A DNA stretch of 64,000 nt from Starkeya sp. ORNL1 (GTDB lineage: Bacteria; Pseudomonadota; Alphaproteobacteria; Rhizobiales; Xanthobacteraceae). The stretch spans positions 868,001 through 932,000 of the forward strand of contig NZ_CP048834.1 in NCBI RefSeq assembly GCF_012971745.1, in the 5' to 3' direction. The position numbers were made by a program, and so were the translations under genes. This document shows, in pieces, positions 29,171 to 37,891 of this stretch. The notes under the pieces are model-generated. The model had not been told where the DNA came from, ran no database searches, and was given only the letters and a program-made list of their open reading frames with translations. Each line of letters opens with the position of its first letter. Position 1 is the first letter of the stretch.

Positions 29171-29596
29171 GGGCTTCCTCCTTGGATTGCCACTCGCGCC
29201 GCTTGTGCGGCCTACGCGCCTCGCGCCGGAATGGTCACAACCGCACGTATCTGTAATTTAGTGCGACGCACCATCGGCGTCAAGAATTTTGTTGCACCGC
29301 AAAATGACCCGAACCCCGGTAAAATAAGGCAAGCGCCCCTCCGTGAGGGGTCGAATCCCGGCGAATTATGGCAAGTCACGGATACTGTTCCACAGTTCGG
29401 CCCACGATCTGCTCAAGTTTACCAGTTCGTAACCGAGGTGTTCGTAACATCCGCTCTGTTGCCCGAGTGCAACGGTAGCGCGGTGAGGCGGCTGCGGATT
29501 GGGGATCGACCGGGCAAGACTGCCCGGCACAAGATCCGGAGCCGATAAAAGGGGCCTTTCCGGCCGTGTGCCGGAAGCAAGCATCGGGACAGTGTC
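29171..29596. other. Intergenic region between phasin and D,D-carboxypeptidase genes
   Basis: No gene is seen in these 426 nt. It holds the upstream regions of two divergent genes and a small hairpin CCCCTC-CGT-GAGGGG at 29336-29350 without a T tract. The part at 29250-29330 is relatively AT-rich and is the likely promoter area. Confidence 0.5.
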
Positions 29597-31297
29597 ATGC
29601 AGATTCCTGACGGGATCGGCACCAAGTTTTTGCGTGCTGGAGTTGTGCTTCTCGTGGTCGCCGTTGCCGGCGCCGGGGTCGCTGAAGCGAAACCGAAGAA
29701 GAAGCGCGTGGCCGCACGGCCGGCCGCTGCCCGCGTCGTCGCCGACACCGGCGTCTGGAAGCGCGGCTATGCGGACATCGTGATCGATGCCAACACCGGC
29801 AAGGTGCTGCACGAGGAGAATGCCGACGCGCTGCGGCATCCGGCCTCCGTCACCAAGGTGATGACGCTCTTCCTGCTGTTCGAGCAGCTCGACACCAAGA
29901 AGCTGCGTCTCGATTCCGAGCTGCCGGTCTCCGCCTATGCGGCGAGCCAGCAGCCCTCCAAGCTCGGCGTGAAGGCCGGCACCACCATCAAGGTGGAAGA
30001 CGCCATCAAAGCGTTGGTCACCCGCTCGGCGAACGACTGCGCCGTGGTGATCGCCGAAGCGATTTCCGGCGACTCCGCCAGCTTTGCCGCGTTGATGACC
30101 CGCAAGGCGCGCGCGCTGGGCATGAGCCGCACCACCTTCCGCAATCCGAACGGCCTGCCCAACCCCGAGCAGGTCACCACCGCCCGCGACCTCGCCACGC
30201 TGGGCCGTGCCATCCAGGAGCGCTTCCCGCGCTATTACGGCTACTTCGCCACGCGCAGCTTCTACTACAAGGGCGTCGCCATCCGGAACCACAACCGGCT
30301 GATGGATCGCGTCGAAGGCATGGACGGCATCAAGACCGGCTATACCTCGGCCTCCGGCTTCAACCTGCTCACCAATGTCGAGCGTGACGGCCGCCATCTG
30401 GTCGCCGTGGTGCTCGGCGGCACCAGCGCCGGCGCCCGCGATGTCCGCATGGCCGGGCTGATCTCCGACAACCTGACCCGCGCCTATGCCGGCAGGCAGA
30501 CCGTCGCGCCGATCGCCGAAGCGCCGATGCCGGCCGACGGCAGCGCCGCCTTCGCCAATGTGGTCGCCTCGCTGCCGGCCGAGCAGCCGAAGGCGCCGGA
30601 ACCCAAGGCTCAGGAACCCGTCCAGGAACAGCCCAGGGTCGTCACCATGCCGGCGCCGAATGCGCGCTTCGCTTCCGCGGCGATGACCGCCAATGACGCT
30701 TCCGACGCGACGCTCACCACCTCTGCCATCCCGCTGCCGGCGCCGACCGTGAAGCCGGCGGCCGCGGCGAAGGCGGCCCGCACCGCTTTGCCCGCCCCGG
30801 GTTCGGCCGAACCGATCGTACCGGTGGCGGTGAAGACCGTGGCCGTGGCGCGTCCGGCAGCGCCGACCGCCAGCATGGCAAATCAGCCGGGCACGCTCGG
30901 CACCCTCACCTTCTCCGGCGGCAAGATGATTGCGCAGCCGGCCCCTGCCGCCGCCAGACAGACCCCGGTGCAGGTGGCGAGCGCCGGTCCGGTGGCGCTG
31001 CCGCAGCGCGCTGTCGAACCCGCGCCGGCTCCCGCTTCCAGTGCATCGCGCTCCGGCTGGGCGATCCAGATCGGCGCCTATGGCAGCGAGGCGGATGCGC
31101 AGGCGCAGATCGCCAAGGCCCGCTCCAAGGCCGGAGCCCCGCTCGCCAAGGCCGATCCCTATACGGAGACGGCGACCAAGGGCGCGACCAAGATCGTACG
31201 GGCCCGCTTCGCCGGCTTCGACGCTGAAGACGCTGCGCAGGACGCCTGCAAGGCGCTCAAGCGTAATGCCTTCGGCTGCATGGTTTTCAGGAACTAG
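29597..31297 (+). CDS. D-alanyl-D-alanine carboxypeptidase (S11) with SPOR domain
   Basis: A 566-aa exported penicillin-binding protein. After an N-terminal hydrophobic export segment, the S11 serine-peptidase domain shows SVTK (Ser84/Lys87), SAN (Ser144) and KTG (Lys246). A Pro/Ala-rich linker (about residues 315-480) joins it to a C-terminal SPOR domain (WAIQIGAYGSEADAQAQIAK ... GCMVFRN), which binds denuded septal glycan. It would trim pentapeptides at division sites. The last 11 nt overlap the convergent DnaJ-domain gene. Confidence 0.93.
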   Translation: MQIPDGIGTKFLRAGVVLLVVAVAGAGVAEAKPKKKRVAARPAAARVVADTGVWKRGYADIVIDANTGKVLHEENADALRHPASVTKVMTLFLLFEQLDTKKLRLDSELPVSAYAASQQPSKLGVKAGTTIKVEDAIKALVTRSANDCAVVIAEAISGDSASFAALMTRKARALGMSRTTFRNPNGLPNPEQVTTARDLATLGRAIQERFPRYYGYFATRSFYYKGVAIRNHNRLMDRVEGMDGIKTGYTSASGFNLLTNVERDGRHLVAVVLGGTSAGARDVRMAGLISDNLTRAYAGRQTVAPIAEAPMPADGSAAFANVVASLPAEQPKAPEPKAQEPVQEQPRVVTMPAPNARFASAAMTANDASDATLTTSAIPLPAPTVKPAAAAKAARTALPAPGSAEPIVPVAVKTVAVARPAAPTASMANQPGTLGTLTFSGGKMIAQPAPAAARQTPVQVASAGPVALPQRAVEPAPAPASSASRSGWAIQIGAYGSEADAQAQIAKARSKAGAPLAKADPYTETATKGATKIVRARFAGFDAEDAAQDACKALKRNAFGCMVFRN

Positions 31298-32006
31298 GGG
31301 TTTGTCGACGATGTCCGCGCATCAGGATGTCCTTGGCTTCGTTCACCCGGGCGGCGAGGTAATTCGAGCCCCCCTGATCGGGATGCAGCTTCTTCATCAG
31401 GCTCCGATGGGCCTTGCCGATGTCGTCCGGCCCCGCGCCCGGCTGAAGCCCCAATATTTCGTAGGCCTCCTGTTCCGTCATCGGGCCGCGAGCCGGCGCG
31501 CGAGCGCCCCGCCCGCCCGTGTCGCCCTCAGCGTGTTCACGCCAGCTGGGCGCCCGGCGGTCAAGATAAGCTTCGAGTAGGCGCCGGCTCTCAGGGTCGA
31601 CCGCGACCGCGAGGCCAGCGAGCTTGGGGAGTTCGATGCTGTCGAGCTCCTGGCCGGCTAGGGCACCGTTCGTCACCCGTCCCGAGAGCCGCCCGCTGTC
31701 ATGGTCGAGCACCATGTCGAGGAAGGCGGTCTTGACCGTGGATGATCGCCCGGCGGTCTTTCGGCCCCGACTTCCCGGCAGCAGGCCGCCAAAGCTCCAG
31801 CCGATCAGCGACAGGCCGAATACCCCGAGCGGGATCGCGGTCTCGAAATGGCCGCGCACGGCGAGGAAGCCGGCGACCAGCAGCAGCGCCGCGCCGCCGC
31901 CCTTCTTGGCGTATCGGGACAGCAGCCTGGGGTCGGCCTTGGCGAACTGCTTGAGGATGTAGAGCGCGAGCCCGAAGAAGATCACGCCGCCGAGCAGGGT
32001 GATCAT
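31287..32006 (-). CDS. DnaJ-domain membrane protein
   Basis: A 239-aa protein with two or three N-terminal membrane helices (about 1-85) and a C-terminal J domain whose HPDQGG carries the conserved HPD tripeptide that stimulates Hsp70 ATPase. A lower-complexity region (about 140-175) joins them. The pattern MTEQEAYEILGLQPGAGPDDI recalls Tim14/Pam18-like bacterial J proteins. Its start overlaps the stop of the upstream VWA-like gene (ATGA), so the two are probably one operon. Confidence 0.88.
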   Translation of the reverse strand: MITLLGGVIFFGLALYILKQFAKADPRLLSRYAKKGGGAALLLVAGFLAVRGHFETAIPLGVFGLSLIGWSFGGLLPGSRGRKTAGRSSTVKTAFLDMVLDHDSGRLSGRVTNGALAGQELDSIELPKLAGLAVAVDPESRRLLEAYLDRRAPSWREHAEGDTGGRGARAPARGPMTEQEAYEILGLQPGAGPDDIGKAHRSLMKKLHPDQGGSNYLAARVNEAKDILMRGHRRQTPSS

Positions 32007-32713
32007 GCGCCGCCCCGCATCGCCGTGATCAATCTCTGCGCGCCGCCGCCATCACCCGAGTTCGCCAGCGCCACAAGCGCCCTGGTTCCGCCCGCGGCGT
32101 AGGCCGCAACGGCGCGCAGCAGCGCGCGCAATTCCGCAGCGGCGCCGGCATCGAAGCGGCACCAGGCGCCGCGGGTCAGCCGGGCGATCTCGCGGAAGGC
32201 GCGCTCCACGCCCGGGTCCCGCCCCTCCTGGAACATGAAGGCCGGCACGCCGCGCAAGGCGAGCGGACCGGCCGCGGCACAGAGCTGATCCAGCGTCTCC
32301 TCCATGGCGTCGCCGACGAACACCAGCGCGTTCACCGGCGCCTCGCCGGCCTCGCGCGCGGCGTGGCGCAGCACGCGGCCGATCTGGGTGCGGCCGCCCT
32401 GGCAATCGATACGCGCCATCATCGTGCCGAGCTTCCTGGCGTCATCCATCCAGGGCGAGGCACGGCATTCACTGAGGCCGCGATAATAGACCAGCTGGAT
32501 GGCGAGGCCGCCGGTCGACGCGGCGGCCTCGAACATCTCGGCCTGAAGCTGGCAGGCGAGGTCCCAGGTCGGCTGGCGGCTCATGGTGGCGTCGAGGCCG
32601 AAGATCAGCCGGCCATGACCCTCGGTGACGGCGGGCGGACGCGCCTCCACCTCCTGGAGGAAACGAGCGACCTCCTCGGAGGGCGAAAGCGGAAGCTTGT
32701 TTCGGTCGGTCAT
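32003..32713 (-). CDS. VWA-like domain protein
   Basis: About 236 aa. The start at 32713 gives MTDRNKLPLSPSEEVARFL; the frame stays open upstream but that part reads like non-coding DNA over the panC region. The core (GRLIFGLDATMSRQPTWD, AIQLVYYRGLSEC, GGRTQIGRVLRHA, NALVFVGDAMEE) matches a von Willebrand A-type fold with a MIDAS-like DATMS. It is common beside the DnaJ-domain gene in Rhizobiales. The function is unknown. Confidence 0.8.
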   Translation of the reverse strand: MTDRNKLPLSPSEEVARFLQEVEARPPAVTEGHGRLIFGLDATMSRQPTWDLACQLQAEMFEAAASTGGLAIQLVYYRGLSECRASPWMDDARKLGTMMARIDCQGGRTQIGRVLRHAAREAGEAPVNALVFVGDAMEETLDQLCAAAGPLALRGVPAFMFQEGRDPGVERAFREIARLTRGAWCRFDAGAAAELRALLRAVAAYAAGGTRALVALANSGDGGGAQRLITAMRGGA

Positions 32714-32891
32714 CGTTTCGTGTTCTGGCGGCAGGAATGCCGCCTTCCGATCCTTCAGGTGGGCTGCGCCGGGCGTGCCGGCAAGCGGCCTCATCGCGGC
32801 GATTGATTCCCGTATGTCCTTTGCTAGGTTCGCCGCCCTTGCGCAATGGGCGAACGAGCTGGCGCAATGGGCGGGCGAACTGGGGAGTTCC

Positions 32892-33752
32892 ATGAAGGCC
32901 GAAGGATTGAAGCGCGCGTCGACGCCGGCAAGCCTGCGTCGCCAGGTGCGCGAATGGCGCGCGGCGGGCGAGCGCATTGCGCTGGTACCCACCATGGGGG
33001 CGCTCCATGCCGGGCACATCGCGCTGGTGCGCGCGGCGCGGCGGCGGGCGTCGCGCGTCATGGTCTCGATCTTCGTCAACCCGACGCAGTTCGGCCCAAA
33101 CGAGGATCTGAGCCGTTATCCCCGCACGCTTGCCGACGACCTCGCCAAGCTCCGGGCAGCGCGCGCCGACCTGGTCTATCTGCCGGCGGTGGCGGACATC
33201 TATCCCGAGGGCTTCAGCACCAGCGTCACGGTCGCCGGGCCGGCGCTAGGCCTGGAGACCGATTTTCGCCCGACGCATTTCGCCGGCGTTGCCACCGTGG
33301 TGGCGAAGCTTCTGGTGCAGGCTGCGCCCGACCTCGCCTTCTTCGGCGAGAAGGACTACCAGCAGCTCAAGGTCGTCACCCGCATGTCGCGCGACCTCGA
33401 TCTGCCGGTGAACATCGTCGGTGTGCCGACGGTGCGCGAACCGGATGGGCTCGCTCTGTCCTCGCGCAATGTCTATCTCTCGGTCGACGATCGCCGCACC
33501 GCGCCCGCGTTGTATCGTGCCCTCACCGAGGCGGCCTCCGCCATCGCCGGCGGCGAGGCGGTGGAAAGCGCCGTCGGGCGTGCGCGTACGCTCGTGACGC
33601 AGGCCGGCTTCGTGCTGGATTATCTGGAAGCGTGCCACGCCGAGACACTGGCGCCTATAGCATCCGCCAGCGAAGGACCGGTCCGCCTGCTGGTCGCCGC
33701 GCGCATCGGCTCGACGCGGCTGATCGACAATGTCGGGGTACCGGCCCGCTAG
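32892..33752 (+). CDS. panC: Pantothenate synthetase
   Basis: A 286-aa enzyme that joins pantoate and beta-alanine with ATP in coenzyme A synthesis. The HIGH-type motif PTMGALHAGH, then FVNPTQFGPNEDL, FFGEKDYQQLKV and the KMSKS-like ALSSRNVYLS are all visible. The ATG at 32892 has a GGGGAG 4 nt upstream; the frame continues upstream through a 20-nt imperfect tandem repeat (32840-32884) that looks non-coding. The stop overlaps a convergent small ORF. Confidence 0.95.
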   Translation: MKAEGLKRASTPASLRRQVREWRAAGERIALVPTMGALHAGHIALVRAARRRASRVMVSIFVNPTQFGPNEDLSRYPRTLADDLAKLRAARADLVYLPAVADIYPEGFSTSVTVAGPALGLETDFRPTHFAGVATVVAKLLVQAAPDLAFFGEKDYQQLKVVTRMSRDLDLPVNIVGVPTVREPDGLALSSRNVYLSVDDRRTAPALYRALTEAASAIAGGEAVESAVGRARTLVTQAGFVLDYLEACHAETLAPIASASEGPVRLLVAARIGSTRLIDNVGVPAR

Positions 33753-33916
33753 ACCGTCATGTAGCTGACCGCCATGCCGATGATGACCAGCAGCAGCCCG
33801 ATGCCGAGCACATAGCGCATCGGGCGCACTTCGGCGGCCTGGCGCTCTTCCGGTTGCGATTTGACGACGACCTCGCCGTCCTCGACGACTTTCCGCTCAT
33901 TGCTATCCTGAACCAT
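33749..33916 (-). CDS. Small single-pass membrane protein, 55 aa (unrecognised)
   Basis: A 55-codon frame starts MVQDSNERKVVEDGEVVV. A charged N-terminal half is followed by one hydrophobic helix (YVLGIGLLLVIIGMAVSYM). Its stop overlaps the convergent panC stop by 3 nt. Small one-helix proteins of this type are common and often missed. The codon use is normal for this chromosome. The function is unknown. Confidence 0.6.
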   Translation of the reverse strand: MVQDSNERKVVEDGEVVVKSQPEERQAAEVRPMRYVLGIGLLLVIIGMAVSYMTV

Positions 33917-33982
33917 GGTCGGGCCTCTGTCCGGTTTGTCCGGGGCTAACGCCCCGAACCGGCGGATGGGTCCCTTGGCCGG

Positions 33983-34417
33983 TCAGAGCAGGCCGAGCGT
34001 GCGCAATTCGCGGCGCAATTCATCGGGCAATGCGGCGGCGTCGGTTCCGGCGCCGAGATCGGGCGGCGCCTCCTTGGCGGCGAGATATCGCCAGCCCTGG
34101 AACGGCCCGCGCGGGCGCGGCTCGACACGGTGTACCACCGGCTCCATCACCAGCCGGCAGCGCCGGATGCCATCGCCGTCGACAAAGGGGCGGATGGCCA
34201 CGAGATTCTGTCGGCAGGCGATCTCGCCCTTGATGACCCAATAGAGCGAACCGCCATCGAGCAGTTCGTCGGTACGGGTCGGCACCATGCGGGTGGTGTG
34301 GAACTGCTCGACCGGCTCGCCGCGGGCCCGCTTCTCCGCGAGCTTTTCCGCGATCCATTCCTCGAGGTCGCGAATCGATTCGGCGCCGACGCACAGCTTG
34401 ATGAGATGCAGAGGCAT
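33983..34417 (-). CDS. DUF1489 family protein
   Basis: A 144-aa soluble protein matching DUF1489 (LHLIKLCVGAESIRDLEEWI, HTTRMVPTRTDELLDGGSLY, WVIKGEIACRQNLVAIRPF). The family is widespread in Rhizobiales and of unknown function. No membrane segment is seen. Confidence 0.87.
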   Translation of the reverse strand: MPLHLIKLCVGAESIRDLEEWIAEKLAEKRARGEPVEQFHTTRMVPTRTDELLDGGSLYWVIKGEIACRQNLVAIRPFVDGDGIRRCRLVMEPVVHRVEPRPRGPFQGWRYLAAKEAPPDLGAGTDAAALPDELRRELRTLGLL

Positions 34418-34472
34418 GCTCTCTCGCTAGCACCAGCCGCGAGGCGAGACCAGAGCGTCTACGGCGGAATTG

Positions 34473-34585
34473 CTCCCTCTCCCCATTGGGGAGAGGGTTG
34501 GGGTGAGGGGTCTGCAACTCTCAGCAATCGCGCTCCCCCTCACCGACCCGCTTCGCGGGCCACCTCTCCCCGACGGGGAGAGGGA
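34473..34585. repeat. Dispersed CCCTCTCCCC/GGGGAGAGGG intergenic repeat
   Basis: Two hairpins, CCCTCTCCCCATTGGGGAGAGGG (34475-34497) and CCTCTCCCCGACGGGGAGAGG (34563-34583), flank TTGGGGTGAGGGG and a GACCCGCTTCGCGGGCC hairpin. This repeat type is found between genes of many Rhizobiales and other proteobacteria. It lies between DUF1489 and the GST gene. Confidence 0.75.
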
Positions 34586-34605
34586 CTTACTGGCGGGCTT
34601 CCGAC

Positions 34606-35280
34606 TCAGACGCGCTTGACCACCGGCCAGTCGATCTCGTCCTCGGGCAGCACGCCGGTCTCCTTGAGACCAGCCTCCTTCCACTCGACGAAGGCGGGAT
34701 GGGCGTGCACCGCTTCGACATAGGCAGCGGAGACCGGATCGACGGGAACCGCATAGGTGCGGATGCGGCTCGCCACCGGGGCGTACATGGCATCGACGCC
34801 GCCAAACGCGCCGAACAGGAAGTCGCCCCCTGCCCCATGCGCCGCGCGTGCGTCCCGCCACGCCGCGGTGATGGCGGCAACGTCTCGTGTCGCAGCTTCC
34901 GGAATGGCGCGGGCTTCGACCGGCCGCCAGAGATTCATCGGCAGCGCGCTACGCAGCGCTGCGAAGCCGCCATGCATCTGCGTCGCCAGCGAACGGGCGA
35001 ACGCGCGCGCCACCGGCTCCTGCGGCCAGATGCGGGCATCGGGGAAGCGCTCGGCGAGGTGCTCGATTATGGCAATGGATTCCCACACTGCCGCCTCGCC
35101 ATCGAGCAGCACCGGCACCTTGCCGGCCAGCGAATGAGCGCCGACCCTGGCCTTGAAGTCAGGGGCATCGAGCGGGACCAGTATCTCCTCGAAGGCAATG
35201 CCGGCGGCCTTCATCGCCATCCACGGCCGCATCGACCATGAGGAATAATTCTTGTTGCCGATGATGAGCTTTAACGTCAT
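34606..35280 (-). CDS. Glutathione S-transferase family protein
   Basis: A 224-aa protein with a thioredoxin-like N-terminal domain (LIIGNKNYSSWSMRPWMAMKAAGI, GKVPVLLDG, VWESIAIIEHLAERFP) and a helical C-terminal domain. The Ser-Ser-Trp segment sits at the usual glutathione-activating position. The exact class and substrate are unknown. Confidence 0.92.
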   Translation of the reverse strand: MTLKLIIGNKNYSSWSMRPWMAMKAAGIAFEEILVPLDAPDFKARVGAHSLAGKVPVLLDGEAAVWESIAIIEHLAERFPDARIWPQEPVARAFARSLATQMHGGFAALRSALPMNLWRPVEARAIPEAATRDVAAITAAWRDARAAHGAGGDFLFGAFGGVDAMYAPVASRIRTYAVPVDPVSAAYVEAVHAHPAFVEWKEAGLKETGVLPEDEIDWPVVKRV

Positions 35281-35404
35281 CGCACCGCCCTCCCGTTAGC
35301 TGAGCTAGGATCGGGCTATAGCCCTGCCATGGCAAACGCAGAGCCATGATGGCCGGCATCACCCGCCTTGATGCCGCGCTGCGGCACGCGGGGAGCGCAC
35401 ATGC

Positions 35405-35435
35405 AAAAACGGCGCGGACCGTGAGGACCGCGCCG
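35405..35435 (-). terminator. Rho-independent terminator downstream of a 41-aa ORF
   Basis: On the minus strand, stem CGGCGCGG...CCGCGCCG is followed by TTTTT. It ends 48 nt past the stop of the small ORF at 35483-35608, and no other leftward gene precedes it, so it supports transcription of that ORF. Confidence 0.8.
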
Positions 35436-35482
35436 CTTGTGTGTAGTCGGAGGACCGAGGATGGGCACGACAGGCCGGCTTT

Positions 35483-35608
35483 TCAGCCCGCCACCACCGT
35501 CGCCGCTTCGAAACCACCGAAGAGATAAACCAAGGCCACGCCTGCAAGAAATGCGACGACGGCCCAACGCGCGACTCCCCAACAGGAGCGCTCGGTAAGG
35601 GAATTCAT
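35483..35608 (-). CDS. Small membrane protein, 41 aa (unrecognised)
   Basis: A 41-codon frame reads MNSLTERSCWGVARWAVVAF and continues with one hydrophobic helix. The frame is open further upstream, but the ATG at 35608 is the only start that gives a sensible small protein. A clear leftward terminator at 35405-35435 and an AT-rich upstream segment (35675-35700) suggest a real transcript. There is no strong ribosome-binding site. Confidence 0.5.
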   Translation of the reverse strand: MNSLTERSCWGVARWAVVAFLAGVALVYLFGGFEAATVVAG

Positions 35609-35889
35609 GCCGAACCCCGGATTGCCTTCACATGTCCTGCAGCTCGGCGGGCCACCCCACCGGCAGTCGCCGGACAGCAACAATAATTAATAAAACGTGA
35701 GCGTTCTCGCAATCGCAAAAACGTCATACAACCCAACGGAAACGCAACTCTGCTCTGTGATAACCACAAGGCGGCTAACTACCCTCCAGCAGGCTACCGC
35801 CCCCCGACGCCTTGAACCCCGCCCAGACCCCGATCACCATGCGCTAGCCGGCTTTCGGCGGAATCATCAGCGCGAATCACGGCTCCCCG
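35609..35889. other. Intergenic promoter region
   Basis: No gene is seen. The AT-rich stretch CAATAATTAATAAAACG (35680-35696) is the likely promoter of the leftward 41-aa ORF. The right half leads into the DUF599 gene. Confidence 0.4.
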
Positions 35890-36630
35890 ATGCTCGGCTT
35901 CACCACCCTCGACGGCATCGCCTTCGCGGCCTTCGTCCTCGCCTGGATCGCCTACCATCTGCTGATGGAGGGCGATTGGTCGCAGCGGCGCACGCTCAAC
36001 CGCCGCATGGACGCGTTCCGCGTGGAGTGGATGCAGAACATGCTCCGGCGCGATAACCGCATCGTCGATGCCCAGATCATCGCCGCACTGCAGAACGGCA
36101 CCGCCTTCTTCGCCTCGACCTCGCTGCTCGCCATCGGCGCGGCGCTGGCCATATTGCGCTCGGCCGAGGATGTGATGGCGATCTTCAACGACCTGCCGCT
36201 GGTCGCCCCGCCGGCGCGCGGCGCCTGGGAGGTGAAGACGCTCGGCATCACGCTGATCTTCGCCCATGCCTTCTTCAAGTTCGCCTGGGCCTACCGGCTG
36301 TTCAACTACACCACCATCCTGCTCGGTTCGACGCCGCCGGTCGAGGAAGCGGACACGCCACGCGCCCAACGCCACGCGCTGAAATGCGCGCGCATGGCGA
36401 CCCTGGCCGGCCGCCATTTCAATCGCGGACAACGCGCCTTCTTCTTCGCCATCGGCTATCTTGGCTGGTACGTGAACGCCTACGCCTTCATGGCGGCGAC
36501 GTTCGCCATCTTCCTGGTGATATTGAACCGGCAGTTCGGCGGGGATTCGCACTGGGTTCTGGATGACGAGGACGGGCCGATGGACTTCGAAGAGAAAAAG
36601 GCATTGGCCGAGACGGAGCCGCCGCGATGA
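35890..36630 (+). CDS. DUF599 family membrane protein
   Basis: A 246-aa protein with about four membrane helices and the DUF599 pattern (DGIAFAAFVLAWIAYHLLME, RRMDAFRVEWMQNMLRRDNR, FNYTTILLGSTPP, AGRHFNRGQRAFFFAIGYLGWY). It is of unknown function. Its stop overlaps the next gene by ATGA, so the two are co-translated. Confidence 0.88.
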   Translation: MLGFTTLDGIAFAAFVLAWIAYHLLMEGDWSQRRTLNRRMDAFRVEWMQNMLRRDNRIVDAQIIAALQNGTAFFASTSLLAIGAALAILRSAEDVMAIFNDLPLVAPPARGAWEVKTLGITLIFAHAFFKFAWAYRLFNYTTILLGSTPPVEEADTPRAQRHALKCARMATLAGRHFNRGQRAFFFAIGYLGWYVNAYAFMAATFAIFLVILNRQFGGDSHWVLDDEDGPMDFEEKKALAETEPPR

Positions 36631-36923
36631 GCACCCCGGATGCATCTTCCAAGGCCGGCTTCCCGGCTGAAGAGGCGGTGGAAGCGGCCATACTCGCGCT
36701 CGCCGGGCGCCCCGATGCGCCACGCAGCATCGACCCCTCCGAGCCGGCACGAGCGCTGGCGGAGGGCGCCGAGGATTGGCAGCGCTTGCTGCCGGCGGTG
36801 CGCCGCGCCGCGGTACGGCTCGCCATGGCGGGCAAGCTCGTCATCTATCGCAAGGGCAAGCCGGTCGATCCGGAGGATTTCCGCGGCGTCTACCGGCTCG
36901 GCTTGCCGCAGGATCAGGTTTAA
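36627..36923 (+). CDS. DUF3253 family protein
   Basis: A 98-aa protein matching DUF3253 (ILALAGRPDAPRSIDPSEPA, RAAVRLAMAGKLVIYRKGKP, DFRGVYRLGLP). The fold is probably a small winged helix (S-adenosylmethionine tRNA-ribosyltransferase-associated in some annotations, not proven). It overlaps DUF599 by 4 nt and the convergent DUF218 gene by 4 nt. Confidence 0.82.
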   Translation: MSTPDASSKAGFPAEEAVEAAILALAGRPDAPRSIDPSEPARALAEGAEDWQRLLPAVRRAAVRLAMAGKLVIYRKGKPVDPEDFRGVYRLGLPQDQV

Positions 36924-37714
36924 GGCGCCGGAAACAGCGTCGAGATCCGGCCGGTGATCCGATAGGCGACGAGCCCGAGCCATTCGCGCGCAGCATCGTC
37001 CAGATCGCTCAGGCCTTCCGCCACCGTCCCGTAGGGCCGCCACAACATCTTGCCGGTTCCGGTGTGGTAGTCCACCGGATAGGCGGTCACCTCGAAACCG
37101 ATGGCGCGGAAGCAACCCATGGAACGCGGCATGTGGGCGGCCGAGGTCACCACCAGCCACCGCTCGCCGAGCTTCGGGTGGACCATGTCCATGACATTGC
37201 GCGCATTCTCGGCGGTGTTGCGGGCCCGGTCCTCGAACAGCACACGGTCCGCCGCGAGGCCGAGCGACGGCAGCACGGCGCGGATGGTGTCGCTCTCGGT
37301 CTGGCCCGGCGTTTCGAACAGTGAATTATTGGCGCCGGTGAACACCAGCTTGGCCTGCGGATAGCGCCGCGCCAGATCGCCCAAAGCGAAGATGCGCTCG
37401 GCGGCGTCCGAGAAGCTCGGCTGGCCGCGGGCGGCAGAGAGATATGGGTTCTCGGCGCCACCGAGCACCACCACGCCATCGACCGGCCGGCCGTCATCGA
37501 CGAAGGCGGGGAAGCGATCCTCCAGCGTGCTCAAGGCGAGGCGAGGCAGCGGCGAGATGCCGCCGAGGACGATGCCTATCAGGCCGAGCACCGCCAGCGC
37601 CAGGCCCAGGCGCCGCCGCCGGATCGCCAGCACCATGCCGACCACCATGATCAGCACAAGGAGATTGGAGGGTGCCAGCAGCGCCCAGGCGACCTTGGAC
37701 AGCGTGAAGAACAT
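36920..37714 (-). CDS. YdcF/ElyC family protein (DUF218)
   Basis: A 264-aa protein with two N-terminal membrane helices followed by a DUF218 domain (DGVVVLGG, FTGANNSLFETPGQTES, EDRARNTAENARNVMD, VVTSAAHMPRSMGCF). E. coli relatives ElyC and SanA affect envelope and peptidoglycan integrity. It is convergent with DUF3253. Confidence 0.9.
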   Translation of the reverse strand: MFFTLSKVAWALLAPSNLLVLIMVVGMVLAIRRRRLGLALAVLGLIGIVLGGISPLPRLALSTLEDRFPAFVDDGRPVDGVVVLGGAENPYLSAARGQPSFSDAAERIFALGDLARRYPQAKLVFTGANNSLFETPGQTESDTIRAVLPSLGLAADRVLFEDRARNTAENARNVMDMVHPKLGERWLVVTSAAHMPRSMGCFRAIGFEVTAYPVDYHTGTGKMLWRPYGTVAEGLSDLDDAAREWLGLVAYRITGRISTLFPAP

Positions 37715-37752
37715 GTGCCGGAACCGCCTGGAGAAATGCGCTGTGCTTCAAA

Positions 37753-37857
37753 ATCCTTCGAGGCCCACGCTGTGTGCGGGCACCTCAGGATGAGATACAC
37801 CGAAACTATTGCACAAGCTGATCCTGAGGTGCTCGCGTAGCGAGCCTCGAAGGATGC
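37753..37857. repeat. Dispersed CCTTCGAGGC/CCTCAGGATGA repeat, copy 4 (arms inverted in order)
   Basis: Here ATCCTTCGAGGCCCAC...CACCTCAGGATGAG comes first and GATCCTGAGGTGCTCG...CCTCGAAGGATGCC second. The two half-elements therefore point the opposite way from copies 2 and 3. This shows the family is built from independently oriented half-modules. Confidence 0.75.
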
Positions 37858-37891
37858 CCATCCCCAATGACATGCGTCTTAAGCAATCCAC

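Noticed and set aside
29336..29350. Terminator between the phasin and carboxypeptidase genes
   Set aside because: A six-bp stem without a T tract, between divergent genes where no terminator is needed.
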